64,000 nucleotides of DNA, taken from positions 8,281,194 through 8,345,193 of the forward strand of contig OX459100.1 in the NCBI GenBank assembly GCA_949775045.1. Direction: 5' to 3'. The notes below the pieces were generated by a model. That model saw nothing but the letters and a program-made list of their open reading frames with translations. It had not been told where the DNA came from and ran no database searches. Each line of letters begins with the position of its first letter. Position 1 is the stretch's first letter. Of the stretch, positions 1-35,538 are shown in pieces. This stretch comes from Metridium senile. Taxonomy: Eukaryota > Cnidaria > Anthozoa > Actiniaria > Metridiidae. A program made the position numbers and the translations under genes.

Positions 1-26
1 CATCAAGATATCTTCATGGAATAATT

Positions 27-770
27 GTGGTGATGACAGTGATGATGGTGATGACAGTGATGATGGTGATGATAGTGATGATAGTGATGATGGTAATGAA
101 GATGGTGATGATAGTGATGATGATAATGATTGTGGTGATGGTGATGATATTGATGATGGTGATGATAGTGATGATGGTTATGATAGTGATGATGGTGATG
201 ATAGTGATGATGGTGATGATGGTGATGATAGTGATGATGGTGATGATGGTGATGATAGTGATGATGGTGATGATAGTGATGATGGTGATGATAGTGATGA
301 TGGTGATGGTGATGAAGATGGTGATGATAGTGATGATGGTGATGATAGTGATAATGATGATGATGATAGTGATGATGGTGATGATAGTGATGATGGTGAT
401 GATGGTGATGATAGTGATGATGGTGATAATAGTGATGATGATGATGATGATAGTGATAATGGTGATGATAGTGATGATGGTGATGATAGTGATGATGATG
501 ATGATAGTGATGATGATGATAGTGATGATAGTGATGATGGTGATGATGTTGATGATGGTGATGATAGTGATGATGGTGATCATGGTGATGATGTTGATGA
601 TGGTGATCATGATGAAGATGATGATGATGAAGATGATGATGATGATGATGATAAAGATGATGATGATGATGAAGATGATGATAAAGATGATGATGATGAA
701 GTTGATGATGAAGATGATTATGATGTATGATGTAGTGATGATGATCATCATAATAGTAATGATATGATGA
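27..770. repeat. GAT/GGTGAT triplet array in a CNOT1 intron
   Basis: About 740 bp of imperfect GATGATGGTGATGATAGT units, the longest triplet array in CNOT1. The 245-residue Ile/Thr and Met/Val ORFs on the two strands are artefacts of period 3. Sequence from 771 to 1217 is AT-rich intron without a visible feature. Confidence 0.92.
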
Positions 771-1217
771 TCATAATGAGGATAGTAATGATAATATAAT
801 AGTGATGATAGTAATGATGATGATATTTATAATAATAATAAATAATAACGTGATGATGGTGATAACGATGAAGGTGATGGTAAAAGTATTCCAGTGATAA
901 TGACAAGATTTACAACAACAATAATGAAGAAGATACATCTATACTGTTAAAAAACTCATGAATAATTAATGTGACATTTACAGAAGAAACCATGACGAGT
1001 GTTGTAAATCTTAGTGTTGTATATCCTGATCTGCATAAGTTTTAACTTGTAATTTCTCGGCAAGATTTATTTTAATCTTGAAAATTTTGGTAAAATATGA
1101 AAGAGCTGACCTAGACATTTTATTAATTGTTTACAACATTCGCATCTGTGTTGTATCTGCCGATACAACACGGCTGCTCATGTTGTAAACATTACTTACA
1201 AACTAGTATGTGTTTAC

Positions 1218-24963
<23,746 letters not shown>

Positions 24964-25313
24964 ACTCCCGCGTCGAGCACAATTTTTCAAACAATCAAAA
25001 AAATCCTTTAAAATTCCTGTGTCAGCTAACGGCTTGCACAGTAAGTAGGCGCATAATCTAGGTCAAAATCGGGCTACATTTGAATGGAGTGCGTTCACTG
25101 GAAAGGAGTTAAAATGTTGTTTTTTCAATCTCGCTTCACCACCAAGACACAAAATGGCGGCTCCACGCCGTAAGCGATCCCGAGGTGCACCGCACGAGTC
25201 AGCGGAAATAACTCAAGCATGCGTAGAATTGAGAGGGAGGCGGTCGGAAGCAGCCATCTTGTTTCACAGAGAAAAAGTTACAGGATTTTTCGAGCCGTCT
25301 AAATCCTCTAAAA
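24964..25313. promoter_or_regulatory. Head-to-head promoter region of CNOT1 and ARPC4
   Basis: Only 350 bp separate the two divergent start codons. The interval is relatively GC-rich for the window and free of simple repeats. It carries AATGGCGGCT at 25152-25161 and CAGCCATCTT at 25251-25260, which are YY1-like sites in opposite orientations; such sites are common near animal housekeeping-gene starts. No TATA box is evident. An ATG at 25154 opens an upstream frame that overlaps the ARPC4 start. Confidence 0.7.
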
Positions 25314-25820
25314 ATGTCTGCAACTTTAAGACCATATCTCAGTGCTGTCCGTTCAACACTCACGGCTGCCATGTGCCTAGAAAATTTCAATTCTCAAGTG
25401 GTGGAAAGGCACAACAAGCCAGAAGTTGAGGTACGTACTTGCAAAGAGTTGTTGCTCACACCGGTGTGCATCAGCAGGAACGAGAAGGAAAGAGTTCTAA
25501 TCGAAGGCTCCGTAAACTCTCTACGCATCAGCATCTCAGTGAAACAAGCCGATGAGATTGAGAAAATCCTATGCAAGAAGTTTATGCGCTTCATGATGAT
25601 GAGAGCAGAGAGTTTCTTCGTTTTGCGGCGAAAGCCAGTCGAAGGGTTTGATATCAGCTTCCTCATCACAAATTTCCACACCGAAGAAATGTTCAAGCAC
25701 AAGTTAGTTGACTTCGTCATTCAATTCATGGAGGAAATTGATAAAGAAATCAGTGAAATGAAGCTTACTTTGAATGCAAGAGCGAGAATCTGCGCGGAAG
25801 AGTTCTTGAAAAACTTTTAA
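25314..25820 (+). CDS. ARPC4: Actin-related protein 2/3 complex subunit 4, single exon
   Basis: Core subunit of the Arp2/3 complex, which nucleates branched actin filaments in the cytoplasm. The 168-residue product has exactly the usual family length and is nearly identical to the human protein as I know it: it begins [20 protein letters not shown] and contains [55 protein letters not shown] and [13 protein letters not shown], ending EEFLKNF. The start is fixed by this alignment. The coding sequence has no introns, whereas the vertebrate gene has several, while its neighbours here are intron-rich. No poly(A) tract or target duplication flanks it, so intron loss is as likely as a retrocopy. 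A candidate poly(A) signal lies near 26181. Confidence 0.98.
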   Translation: MSATLRPYLSAVRSTLTAAMCLENFNSQVVERHNKPEVEVRTCKELLLTPVCISRNEKERVLIEGSVNSLRISISVKQADEIEKILCKKFMRFMMMRAESFFVLRRKPVEGFDISFLITNFHTEEMFKHKLVDFVIQFMEEIDKEISEMKLTLNARARICAEEFLKNF

Positions 25821-26278
25821 CATCGCAAGTTTCAAGGAATGTGATCAACCTATACAGACTTTGTTTATATCAATTTTAAATGACACTTCAATCTAGAGAC
25901 GTATAAAGTTATATTGTAGGTAGAACGACTATTCAACTGCTTTTGTACATCTCATTTGGAGGTAAAGATTAAGATATTTTCGTATATTATTATGATTACT
26001 AAATAGCTCATTACCGCGTCAAATAATTATATAACCCTATAAATGTCATGAGACCCTTTCGTTCAACTTCAAATTAATGTGAAAATTTATATTTTTTTCT
26101 TCATAGTGAGAAATTTGTTTATTGTTTTAGTAGTTACTCAGTTGTTTCATGTAATGTAAAACTTCATATTAAATTTTATAATAAATAATATTATTATTAA
26201 GAAATAGCAACAAAGAGTTTCAGTATTGATTGTAAAGTGAAAGTTGTATTTCCTTGTATTTCAAACTTTCTTCTGATA

Positions 26279-26455
26279 GAGTGGTTTTCATTAACCTGTG
26301 AAACACACTTTAGCGTAATATGCTTTATTACACTTTAATACACTTTTATAATCATCACTTTTATAATCATTTGTTCAATAGCACTATTACACATTAATAC
26401 ACTTTATTACTCTTTCCCTATTACACTTTGTTTCACAGGTTAATGAAAACCACTC
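26279..26455. mobile_element. MITE, family GAGTGGTTTTCATTAACC, copy 1
   Basis: Terminal inverted repeats GAGTGGTTTTCATTAACCTG and its complement bound a 177-bp element flanked by TA on both sides, as in Tc1/mariner-type insertions. Sub-terminal sequence is rich in TTACACTTTAATACAC. No ORF. Sibling copies lie at 26885-27025 and 40786-40930. Confidence 0.85.
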
Positions 26456-26884
26456 TAAGGAAACAAATGAAGTAAAAATGGCAACCTTAACACCATTGAA
26501 AATAATGTTACTTCCATTTGTGTAAGGTTATTGTTTTTACTCCAATTGGTTTCTTTCTGGACATAATGTGATTTTTATTTGCCGTAAAAGAACAGTCAAT
26601 GCTTTTGTTCTTAAACAAACTAAATCATCAATAATTCATTTCACAGGCAAATCAAAATTAATCAAGCCATTGTTTACTTTTCTGTTTATTTTAATGACAT
26701 ATTGCCTAAAATTTTAAAAATTATATTCCCATTAGCCCAGATAGTCTAATAAGATTTGATTCATTAAATAAAAGCTTATAAAAACCTAAATTTCATATTT
26801 GTGAGAATAAAATAGATAATATATATTAATTATACTATACTACTATCCACAAAGAGTATACTTACTTACTCTCTTGTACATTTA

Positions 26885-27025
26885 GAGTGGTTTTCATTAA
26901 CCCCTGAAACACTCTTTAGTGTATCACTCATTAATACACTCCAATTCCATTGTGTTCTTTTGTTGTTATTTGACTATTACACTTTAACTAATACACTTTG
27001 TTTCACAGGTTTATGAAAACCACTC
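26885..27025. mobile_element. MITE, family GAGTGGTTTTCATTAACC, copy 2
   Basis: Same terminal inverted repeat as the element at 26279, 141 bp, flanked by TA. Internal sequence diverged and shorter. Confidence 0.85.
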
Positions 27026-27150
27026 TATACTCACCTTAGTTAAATTCTTGGTTGCTTATGTTACTAGTTGTGTACATATTCTTGTACTATTATTATTATC
27101 ACAGTCTATTGCTTTAATTATTACAGCATTGTTACTATGCTATCATTATG

Positions 27151-30100
27151 TTACATCTTGAGGAATCGCCAGAATGCCAATCCTACTGTAGTCACCGATA
27201 ACAAACTAGCTGTGAACAAAAGACAAATATATATTTAGATAGATATATTTGTAATATATACAATATGATTGGCCAATCGGTATGAGATATACAACAGCGA
27301 GTTAGTTCTTTCATATTTTTTTTAAATTGTCAAGATAAAAGTAAATTTAGTCGAGGATGATTAGGATGATTTTGTATCTAAAATACAACCTTCGTCACGG
27401 ACGTGATTCCTTTTGTCAAATTCTCATTAATTATTAATGAATTTTATAAATATGTATACTGTATTCTATTTCCATTTTCATACACTTATTTCAATTAAGT
27501 TTGTCACCCCCAAAAAGATTAAAGCCGAGACCAAAAAGCATCACGGGATATACTTGAGTTTACATGCGTTTCCGTAGGTTCTACGTACGGCATTCGACCA
27601 CGATGCTGGGCTAAGAAAACCAGTAATTTCTCTAGTATATGCTTATACGCAAGAGTAAAAGTGCAAACCATATTATCCGCGTGAAACTAGCTAATAATAC
27701 TTAGTTTAGTATCAACAAACTAAAATTTTTCTGGCGTACAGAATGAGCAACACAAAGAAACGTAAAGTCTGCTAATTATGCCTCTATTGTCTCTCAAGCT
27801 CTGAATGTGTGCATTCCAGTATGCAACGGTAATGAGACATGAATGGGCTCTGATGTTTTGTTGTGACATTCACAGTTGTTGATCTGTACAGAGTGGACTG
27901 AATATGGCAAGCGTTAATTTTTTTTAAAAGTACTGAAATTTCAGAACAAAAAACAGAGCATCAAATGTTAGTGTTAGCTGTTACCTATTTACATCGCACC
28001 TTCTGCTGCATAAGGCCTCGTATTTAAAAGACATGGCTATATTGAAAGAAATACCTGAACAATACTACAATAATGATTACTAATCAATATCGTACCATAC
28101 TTCACTGTTAACACAGGCTCCCGAAGACGTCTACAGGATCCTCTGTTAGCAGGGTAGTATGATTACTAATAAGATATAGAAAAAAAGAAGAATCGAAAGA
28201 AATATATCTTTTGAATGAAATAATACTTTTTGCTGATTACGTTTCTGCAGGAATTATCAGCTCACCTATGCATGACCTTCGATTTCAACGTGCATGTAGA
28301 TCTGATGCGATTACATGCAAAATCACCCTTACTTTAAATGAGATTCAAATCTGTAATTCCTAGTCTATTTACGTGTTATGCCATTCCTTTTAAAGAAATA
28401 GTGAATAGATGATAATATAAAGCGAGGGTCCTCCCATTAACTTGTCGAACGTCTTCTTGTTCTAACGAATTCTGCTAGCATCTGTATTTCCATTTTGAAA
28501 ATGCCTCATTTTGTATCTTGCTACAGAGCGTTTTTATCTTCCAAGTAATCTAGCAATGGTTTTTGAAAACATTGGAAAAAATTGTCTGAGGCGACCCGCT
28601 CTCATCCGCAAGTCGTTACTGATAGCTCGCGGCATTTTTAGTGTGTTAAAAATTACGTACCCACAGTACTTTTGGGTCTCACCTTTGTGGCTTTTATTTT
28701 TGGGGGTGACAAACTTAATTGAAATAAGTGTATAATAGTTGTGCCTTTTAATGTACATTTCTCATGAAGCAGCTAATCGTATGCAAATGCCAAACATTGC
28801 ACCATGAACCTGAACAAGGCTTGTTGGGCATTTGCATATGATTAACTGTGTTGTAAGAAAGGTCCATTCTTCTTAAACAGTGGTATTTCCTATACTAATT
28901 GTCCCTATACAATTCATACATGTTGACAGTATTGATTGGCATTGTTATCATTACTGTTACAGCGCAACAAGCCTTACCATTTCCACCAGACAAACATTTT
29001 TGACACTTTTTTTGATTGAGAGGCGGAGTCATCGCAAAGGTTCCGACATACCATTTGTTAGCGTTTCAAACTTGCTATCAAATGGTGTGTCGGCACCTTT
29101 GTGATATGACTCAGCCTCTCAAAATAAAAAAAGTGTCAAAAATGTTTGTCTGGAGGAAACGGTAAGGCGCGTCATGCTGTAATATCCTTATTATTAACAT
29201 CATTACCAAAATCATCATCATCATCAACAACAAAATCATCATTACCTTCTCTATATTAATACCATCACCAAAATTATTATCAATGTCATCACCATTATCA
29301 TCACTACTGAATCACCATTGATACTAAAATCAATATTAATCAATGTTTTCTACCTACCAACTAAATATTTAATGAGATCCAACTTTTGTGTTTCCATAAG
29401 AGTTCCTAATTTGGCAACCTGAAAAAATAATATTCATTGTCATCATATTCATAATAATAATCACCATCATCTCTGCCATCATCATCATATTCATCATCAT
29501 CATCATGATTATCATTGTTATCATCATCTCAATTACCACTACTATCTTTACCACTACAATTACCAATGAAGCCATAAGCTATGAATGTCTTATTAATGGT
29601 AAAACATGTTTGTGTTATTTATCTGTCTTGGATCCAGCTCCTACTAAACAGTCCTGATCATAATCTTTAAAATCATCATCACTATCACAACCATTGTCAA
29701 CATCATCACAAACACCATCTTTACCATAACCACCACCATCATAACTTTTACAACCATTGTCATCATCATCACAAACACCACCTCACTAACACCACCATCA
29801 CTATTATAACCATCTTCCTCACCATCATAAACATCATCACTAGTACAACCATCACCATCATCACAAACATCATCATCTTCACCACTATCAGAACCATAAT
29901 CATTATCATCATCACTACCATCATTATCATCACTACTATCATCATCAACATAACCACCATCATCATCACTATTATAACCATCTTCATCATAATAAACATT
30001 ATCATCACTAGTACAACCATCATCATCATCACAAACATCATCATCTTCACCAACATCACCATCACTTTCAAAACCATCATCATTATCATCACCACCATCA

Positions 30101-33100
30101 TCATCATTATCACCATAACCATCATCACTACCATCATTATCAACAACCACCATCATCATAATATACCTCTGTCTCTATTTTGTTTCCATTGTCTTTAATT
30201 CTTTGATCACGAATAGCAAGCTAGAAATAAAATGAAGATAATTATTTTTGTTTCTATATATATATATATAGTTGCAGCTACATTATCATAACCATATCTA
30301 TGTATGCATACCTCTTCTCTTGTGAGACTCTTCTCCAAACTTAAGTCAAGTTTTGTGGAGCTTTTTAACTTAGAAACTTCTTCCTTGAAACAAAAAAAGA
30401 AAACAAAAAAGACTTGAAACAAAAAAGCATTTCATAATCAGGGGCGGATCAGGGGGTGCACACCACAAAATTATCACAAAGGAGACACACAAAATAGGGT
30501 TAAATGAGGGTATAAGGTCATCTCAGGGAGGGGTGCGCACCCCCTGCACCCACTAGCTGGATCCGCCACTGATAATTTCTACATGATCTACAAAAATAAA
30601 ACAGCAAAAGGGCCACAATTCTCATGTTTAACGTTAGACTGGGAAGACTTACTGCAAGTAGCTTTTCAACAGCCTTAACTTTTTCTTTAAGTCTCTGTAA
30701 GTGTTGCAACAAAAAAAATATTAGTGCAGTACTTATCTTTCTAAGACATGGGAGAAATAGGGAATCATAAAAAGATATCATACATTATATACTGGTAGAT
30801 TACAATAGTCGGCCCTTCACACCCAGGGGATGTACTCCGGGGGTAACATGAGAGGGTTGACAATTTTCGTTCTTGGTATTTTCTTGGGTCAAGAGACCTG
30901 CCACATATTTGTTTAGGTCTTAAAATGAAACCCATATTTTTTGGGTGTCCATGCATGCACATCTCCAAATTCAATTTTTGTTTCGATCCTTGTATCAGAA
31001 AATTATTCCTTTGAAATTTTTTTCAGCAAGGCATGAGTTCCGTAAAGAAATATACTGATAATTCAATAAATCAGTTTTGAAGTATTTGTAAATACTTAAA
31101 AACTGATTTATTGAAAGCCTTGTATTTTTTGGGGTTCGAAATTTGCATGCCATGTATTTTTTATTGGGTGTAAAATATCAGGTTTGAGTATTTTTGGGGG
31201 GTTGCAATATGAAGCTCTGTCGGACCCCCTGGTCATGTTACCCCCCGAGTACATCCCCTGGGCCTTCACACTTCCCTGTGTAATCTTGAAAGCTGAGCAG
31301 TTGCATCGAAGCAATTAAGGCGAACGTTAAACTTGCAGTGATAGAGACACATGAATAATTATCCCGCACAGTATAGAGAAAAAGTATAGAGAGTATAGAG
31401 AGTATAGAGTATAGAGAGGTCTCTATCATTGCAAGCTCAATGTTTGTCTCGATTCAATGCAAAGGCCTGGCTACCTTTAAAGATGGCACAGGGAACTGTG
31501 CAAGTGATTATTCTTTACCTCATTTTCTTCTTTTACTTTTGCAAATTTACTCTGCTCTAGTAGAAACATTTCTTTTCTAAAAGATAACAAATAGATAATA
31601 AGGACATAATGTAAATAATAATAACCTTTTTGACAATGTCATTATAACATTAAAAGTAGGTTAATAATACAAATAAATGAACTAAAATACCAGTGACGAA
31701 AGAAAAAAATTCATGATATAAAACTGCAAGAGTTGATAATTATATCAAATAATATTTTAAAATCTAAACAACCTTTTTTAAAACTTACTTCACATCATTT
31801 ATTGAATTCTGTAGTTTCATTTCTAATCTTTCCTAAAAAGAAATTGAACATTGGAAAACAAAAGGTATTTAAAAACAAACATTTTTTATCTTGAGCTCAG
31901 AGCTCCTTGCATTGGGTCAGCCAGCTGTGCACCATTTACAAACCTGGTCAATCTTTGTTACATTTGTAGTTTGAATATCTTTAAGACAGCCACTTAATAC
32001 ATCTAATAAACATGTTGTCATGATCACTGCTTGTTGTTTACTGTAACCTAAAAAACAATCAGTAATTAACTTAGTTTATTATCAGCTGTTACGTTGAACA
32101 GTAGCTGCCCACCTCTCGCCCCCCCTCCCCCCTTATGAACCCCTCCCCCCTATGAACAGTTACTATCAAAGGAGGGGGACATGGGGGAGTCCTCAACACC
32201 ACAACACCGCAAAAAGAATTTCAACAACACCACATCACAATATCTCTCACCAAACACTGATAAGACCACTACAGCTTTAGAATTCACCACACTTTGCAGC
32301 TTTGGAAAAGCAAACAACGTACACCAAATGCACTTAATTACATCACCGCAACACCACACTTCGAGAATTCTTTCACCACAACAATGCAAGAAATATTCAT
32401 CAACACTGCAATCCCCCATGTCCCCCTTAACTAGTTTATTTTTTGCCTGTTTTTATCAACACTGATCAGCTGACTAATTTTAATCCATGAATCTGTAAGA
32501 CTAACATACTTAGCTGTTGGATTTAGAAATTGTAATTGTTTCGTGAGATTGGAATTTTAAGTCATCTTCAGATAACATTACCTATTTGCATAAAGCTCTG
32601 ACTGTCTGTCTGTCTATTGTCTGTCTGCATGTTTATGTCTGTCTGTCTACATATCTGTCCCCTCCCTGTGTCGGAATAAACAAAACTGTCTGTCTGTCTT
32701 TTTGTCTGTTTGTCTTTTCGTCTATCTTTCTATCTGTCTGTCTGGCTGTCTACATATCTGTCTTCTCCCTGTATGGAATAAAAACAACTATATGTCTGTG
32801 CATACCATTTTCTTCTAATTTAGTGACAAGGTTATGTGTGTCAAAGTGTGCAGCTCCCAAGTCTACAGTTGAATGCAAGAATCCTCTGAATCGTCCCATT
32901 GAAGTCCCCCCTGAAAAAAAAGAACCTTAATTTTGTACAGAAAAATGAAATGATATATCAATCTAAAATGGAAAATGTATCAATTATTTTCAGAAAATAA
33001 TGCACAAATGTAAAGAAAAATATATCAATTAAATGCATTTTTCCAAAGAGATTTTATGTAAATGTTTTGAATGTAAAACAAGCTTATGTCTTCATTTATT

Positions 33101-33516
33101 TATCTATTAAACTTCCAACAGAGTTGAGCATTGTCTAACTGGTGGAATTACAACTATAACCTAGACATCCATAATGTCAGACGTAATCATTTTAATTGAA
33201 AATTTCAAAAGAAAACGTAACAATTTAAAAAAGGATATATAAAATATATGTATTCATATAGATTTGAGTTATTTATATATGTATCAATGTAACGTTAAAT
33301 TGTATCAATTCCATAAGAATGTATCAAATATTATGCTTAATACAAACCTGACATAAGACCAAGGCCATTTTGCTTTAAATTTTCACTCAAAGTCACAAAC
33401 GATTTTGACTGAATTTTGCAGCTTTTTCCACTCAGAACGGCAAATGTGTTGCTTAGACTATAGACATCTTTAAAGAGTTTCTTAAAAATAAACGTTTTTC
33501 TTGATATCGACTTCAT
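27151..33516 (-). CDS. CCDC90B/MCUR1-family coiled-coil mitochondrial inner-membrane protein
   Basis: Ten exons: 33516-33348, 32910-32806, 32047-31944, 31832-31789, 31576-31519, 30694-30653, 30383-30312, 30220-30167, 29418-29358, 27209-27151. All splice phases fit, giving 255 residues, close to vertebrate CCDC90B. The N-terminus MKSISRKTFIFKKLF is basic and amphipathic, as in a mitochondrial presequence. A head domain (FDTHNLVTKLEENGYSKQQA, the family's 'KL...GFS..QA' motif) is followed by a long coiled coil (EMFLLEQSKFAKVKEENE, STKLDLSLEKSLTREE, NKIETEVAKLGTLMETQKLD) and one C-terminal membrane helix (ASLLSVTTVGLAFWRFLKM). Family members sit in the inner mitochondrial membrane; MCUR1 is linked to calcium uniporter regulation. 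Invertebrates often have one member, so I do not choose between MCUR1 and CCDC90B. Introns hold many repeats; the last intron contains two MITE-type elements. Confidence 0.93.
27483..28730. mobile_element. 1.25-kb TIR element flanked by TA, in the last intron of the CCDC90-family gene
   Basis: Inverted ends CACTTATTTCAATTAAGTTT and complement, continuing through GTCACCCCCAAAA (about 33 bp), are flanked by TA on both sides, as in Tc1/mariner-like elements. The interior has no long ORF or recognisable transposase, so it is non-autonomous or decayed. Confidence 0.82.
28958..29180. mobile_element. Foldback MITE in the CCDC90-family intron
   Basis: Long inverted arms of about 90 bp (AAGCCTTACCATTTCC...GGAAACGGTAAGGC, then CAGACAAACATTTTTGACAC) around a short centre. 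No ORF. Confidence 0.8.
29197..30165. repeat. CAT-rich triplet repeats in CCDC90-family introns
   Basis: Two blocks (about 29197-29340 and 29640-30165), plus a shorter stretch at 29430-29540, of imperfect CAT/CAC/CAA triplets around exon 9 (29418-29358). The larger block directly precedes the donor of exon 8. Long apparent ORFs here are artefacts of triplet periodicity. Confidence 0.85.
30439..30571. mobile_element. Short TIR element with ends CAGGGGCGGATC
   Basis: 133-bp element with complementary ends (CAGGGGCGGATC and GATCCGCCACTG) and an inner palindrome of GGGGTGC/GCACCCC. The end motif is widespread in animal hAT-type MITEs. A solitary similar end, CAGGGGCGGATCTAGGGG, lies at 59298. 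Confidence 0.75.
30811..31271. mobile_element. Foldback element with GGCCCTTCACACCCAGGGGA-type ends
   Basis: About 460 bp with inverted arms (CAGGGGATGTACTCCGGGGG at the left, the complement near 31240-31262) and a perfect inner hairpin around 31060-31115 (TCAATAAATCAGTTTT and complement). No coding capacity. Confidence 0.7.
32168..32427. mobile_element. Foldback element with GGAGGGGGACATGGGGGA ends
   Basis: Ends GGGGGACATGGGGGA and TCCCCCATGTCCCCC are complementary. The inside is AC-rich with repeated CACCACAACA-like blocks. It lies in intron 2 of the CCDC90-family gene. Confidence 0.65.
32600..32790 (+). repeat. (TGTC)n-rich tetranucleotide repeat
   Basis: Imperfect TGTCTGTC runs in two related blocks separated by CCCTCCCTGTGTCGGAATAAA and a similar segment. 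It lies immediately downstream (transcript sense) of exon 2 of the CCDC90-family gene. Confidence 0.8.
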
Positions 33517-33659
33517 TTTAGAAGTAAGAAATCATCAATGTTGAGCCCACGCTATTATATGACAGCGTAATCAAATACACCAATTTTCAAAAAGGTTGTC
33601 AGGGGTGAATGGTCAAAATAGAGACATCCATTTTAAGAAGGTTGCCCAAATAATACGTC

Positions 33660-34452
33660 AGTCGTATTTCATAGATGGCCGCCACTTATTATCCTGTCAT
33701 AACTTTTAAAATTGTTTTTATTTTAAGGAAAAGAAAGCTATCATATGATAGACATTCACCATATCAATAGCTTGTGAAAGTTTGAGAAAAAACGATTAAA
33801 TTTGCAAGAAGCTATAAGGAGGGTCCTGAAGGGGTAAATTGGGAATTGGGATTTGCCTTTTTTCGAGGCTGGGAATTGGGATTTGCCCATTGGGATTGGG
33901 ATTTGTCCATTGGGATTGGGATTTGTCCATAGGATTTGGCTATTTCTTGTCCATTCGTTTTCTCTTTAGATGCTAAAATAATGTTTTAAATTGAGTAATT
34001 TGCAACATTTTACGTCGTTTTAGTAGACTAGAAGAGAAAATCGAACTATCTTGGGCTTCCTGAGGTTAGTATTCAATTTGGGCTTCCTGTGGTTAATGTT
34101 TGGGCTTCCTGTGGTTAATGTTTGGGCTTCCTGTGGTAATTGGGATTTTGATAAAAAATTGATTGGGAATTGGGATTGGATACCCCCCTTCAGGACCCTC
34201 TATAAGAGTTTGAAAAATCAGAAAAACACCTAAACGAGGCATCAAAGGCCTCAGCAGGAAATTACATACAAATCTCTACATATTTCATTGAGCAAAACGT
34301 CTTTGGTATTTTAGCCAGAGCATCAAAACCTTCCAAACATGCCTTTTTCAGGTGGTTCTTTCATATGACAGTGCTAAAATATTAAAATATCTGTTGACTT
34401 GAAAAATCATTTTCCGGTACATATTATGGTACGTATGAAAGTGGTCTATTTC
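33660..34452. mobile_element. One arm of a large foldback element, interrupted by a second transposon
   Basis: The sequence flanking 33819-34200 matches one arm of the palindromic element at 16685-17520 (ATGGCCGCCACTTATTATC, AGTTTGAGAAAAAACG, GGTGGTTCTTTCATATGACA). The arm is split by the element at 33819. Confidence 0.8.
33819..34200. mobile_element. Nested TIR element, family GAGGGTCCTGAAGG, copy 1
   Basis: Ends GAGGGTCCTGAAGG and CCTTCAGGACCCTC are exact complements and are flanked by TATAAG (33813-33818 and 34201-34206). The interior is made of GGGAATTGGGATTTG and GGGCTTCCTGTGGTTAAT repeats. A sibling lies at 46918. Confidence 0.85.
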
Positions 34453-35194
34453 AACCTCGTTCCCAGGGCCCTCTCCCTTCGCCCTGGGAACGAGGTTTGT
34501 CTATTTCTGGATGTAAACGAGTTAAACGAATCATAGGTATACATCTATTCTAACAAGGTTGTCAAAGGTGATAGGCTATTCCAAGACGGAAAGAAATGAT
34601 GGCATACTTTTTTGTCTCAGAAAAATTGATGATCGATCATACATTTTAAACTGAAGGTTTTCCAAAGCAAATCTTCGTTCCTACAGAGAGAAGGCTGCTG
34701 GGCAAGCCAACTATAGGGATATCGATGTCTTCAAAAAGAGGATATCACAAACCACTCTAATACTTGTTTCTCAAGATCATTTGGGTTTATAAAGCAAGTA
34801 ATTAATCATTTTGAACAAAGTGACAATTGAATAGCCGGAAACGAGACAAATTTGTCTTCTATTTTTACTTCACGTACATTTCCTGTTATGATCCCTAGTC
34901 GCAAGCGATTGTAATACAGCCAATTTCTTTAACATTGTCAGGAGCCCATTACCGCATTGTCCAACAAAAAGACATCAGTAAACCTAAAAGAAATGTCACG
35001 TGATACGATCTAAGTTCTCTCTAAATGCTTGATACTAGCATTAATTGTGAACATGGATTTCATAATTTTGATTCCATCTTCACTGTTACTTACTAATATA
35101 CAGTTAAAAGTTGAAATTACAACTGCTGAAAAAAAATAAACAAAGAATCACGTGTCACTTGTATACACAAAAAGGTTTACATCGCCAACATAAA

Positions 35195-35538
35195 GCACAG
35201 GGAGCCCAAGCTCATCACTTGTGATCTTTTACAGTAAATGTATGGAGTCGCGAGATATTCTTTCGCTGTGCCTCAAATATACAATAATTAAAAAAATGTT
35301 TACGTAGATAGTTGTGTATAATTGTTTTCTAGTCTGTGTCCGAGTTTTAGCTCAATTAGAGCGATTTTGACGAAAATAGAGCTAAAATCTCGGACACAGA
35401 CTAGAAAACAATTATACACAACTATCTACGTAAACATTTTTTTTATTATTGTATATTTGAGGCACAGCGAAAGAATATCTCGCGACTCCATACATTTACT
35501 GTAAAAGATCACAAGTGATGAGCTTGGGCTCCCTGTGC
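35195..35538. mobile_element. Near-perfect 344-bp inverted repeat
   Basis: Two arms of about 150 bp, starting GCACAGGGAGCCCAAGCTCA, differ at about one position and enclose a loop of about 40 bp. No ORF of note. Shorter fragments with the same GGGAGCCCAAG-type end occur near 22618, 43876 and 51270, so this is a dispersed foldback family. Confidence 0.88.

Larger units (their letters stand above)
25821..27150. other. Intergenic region between the convergent ARPC4 and CCDC90-family genes
   Basis: AT-rich, no gene seen. It should contain both 3' UTRs (AATAAATAATA near 26181 on the plus strand for ARPC4) and two copies of a TA-flanked MITE listed separately. Confidence 0.6.

Noticed and set aside
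14..767. Overlapping 245-residue ORFs of Ile/Thr and Met/Val repeats
   Set aside because: Period-3 satellite without stops; no start context, splice logic or protein family.
25154..25429. 91-codon frame as part of the ARPC4 protein
   Set aside because: It is in a different frame and ARPC4 has its full family length from 25314; kept only as a possible uORF.
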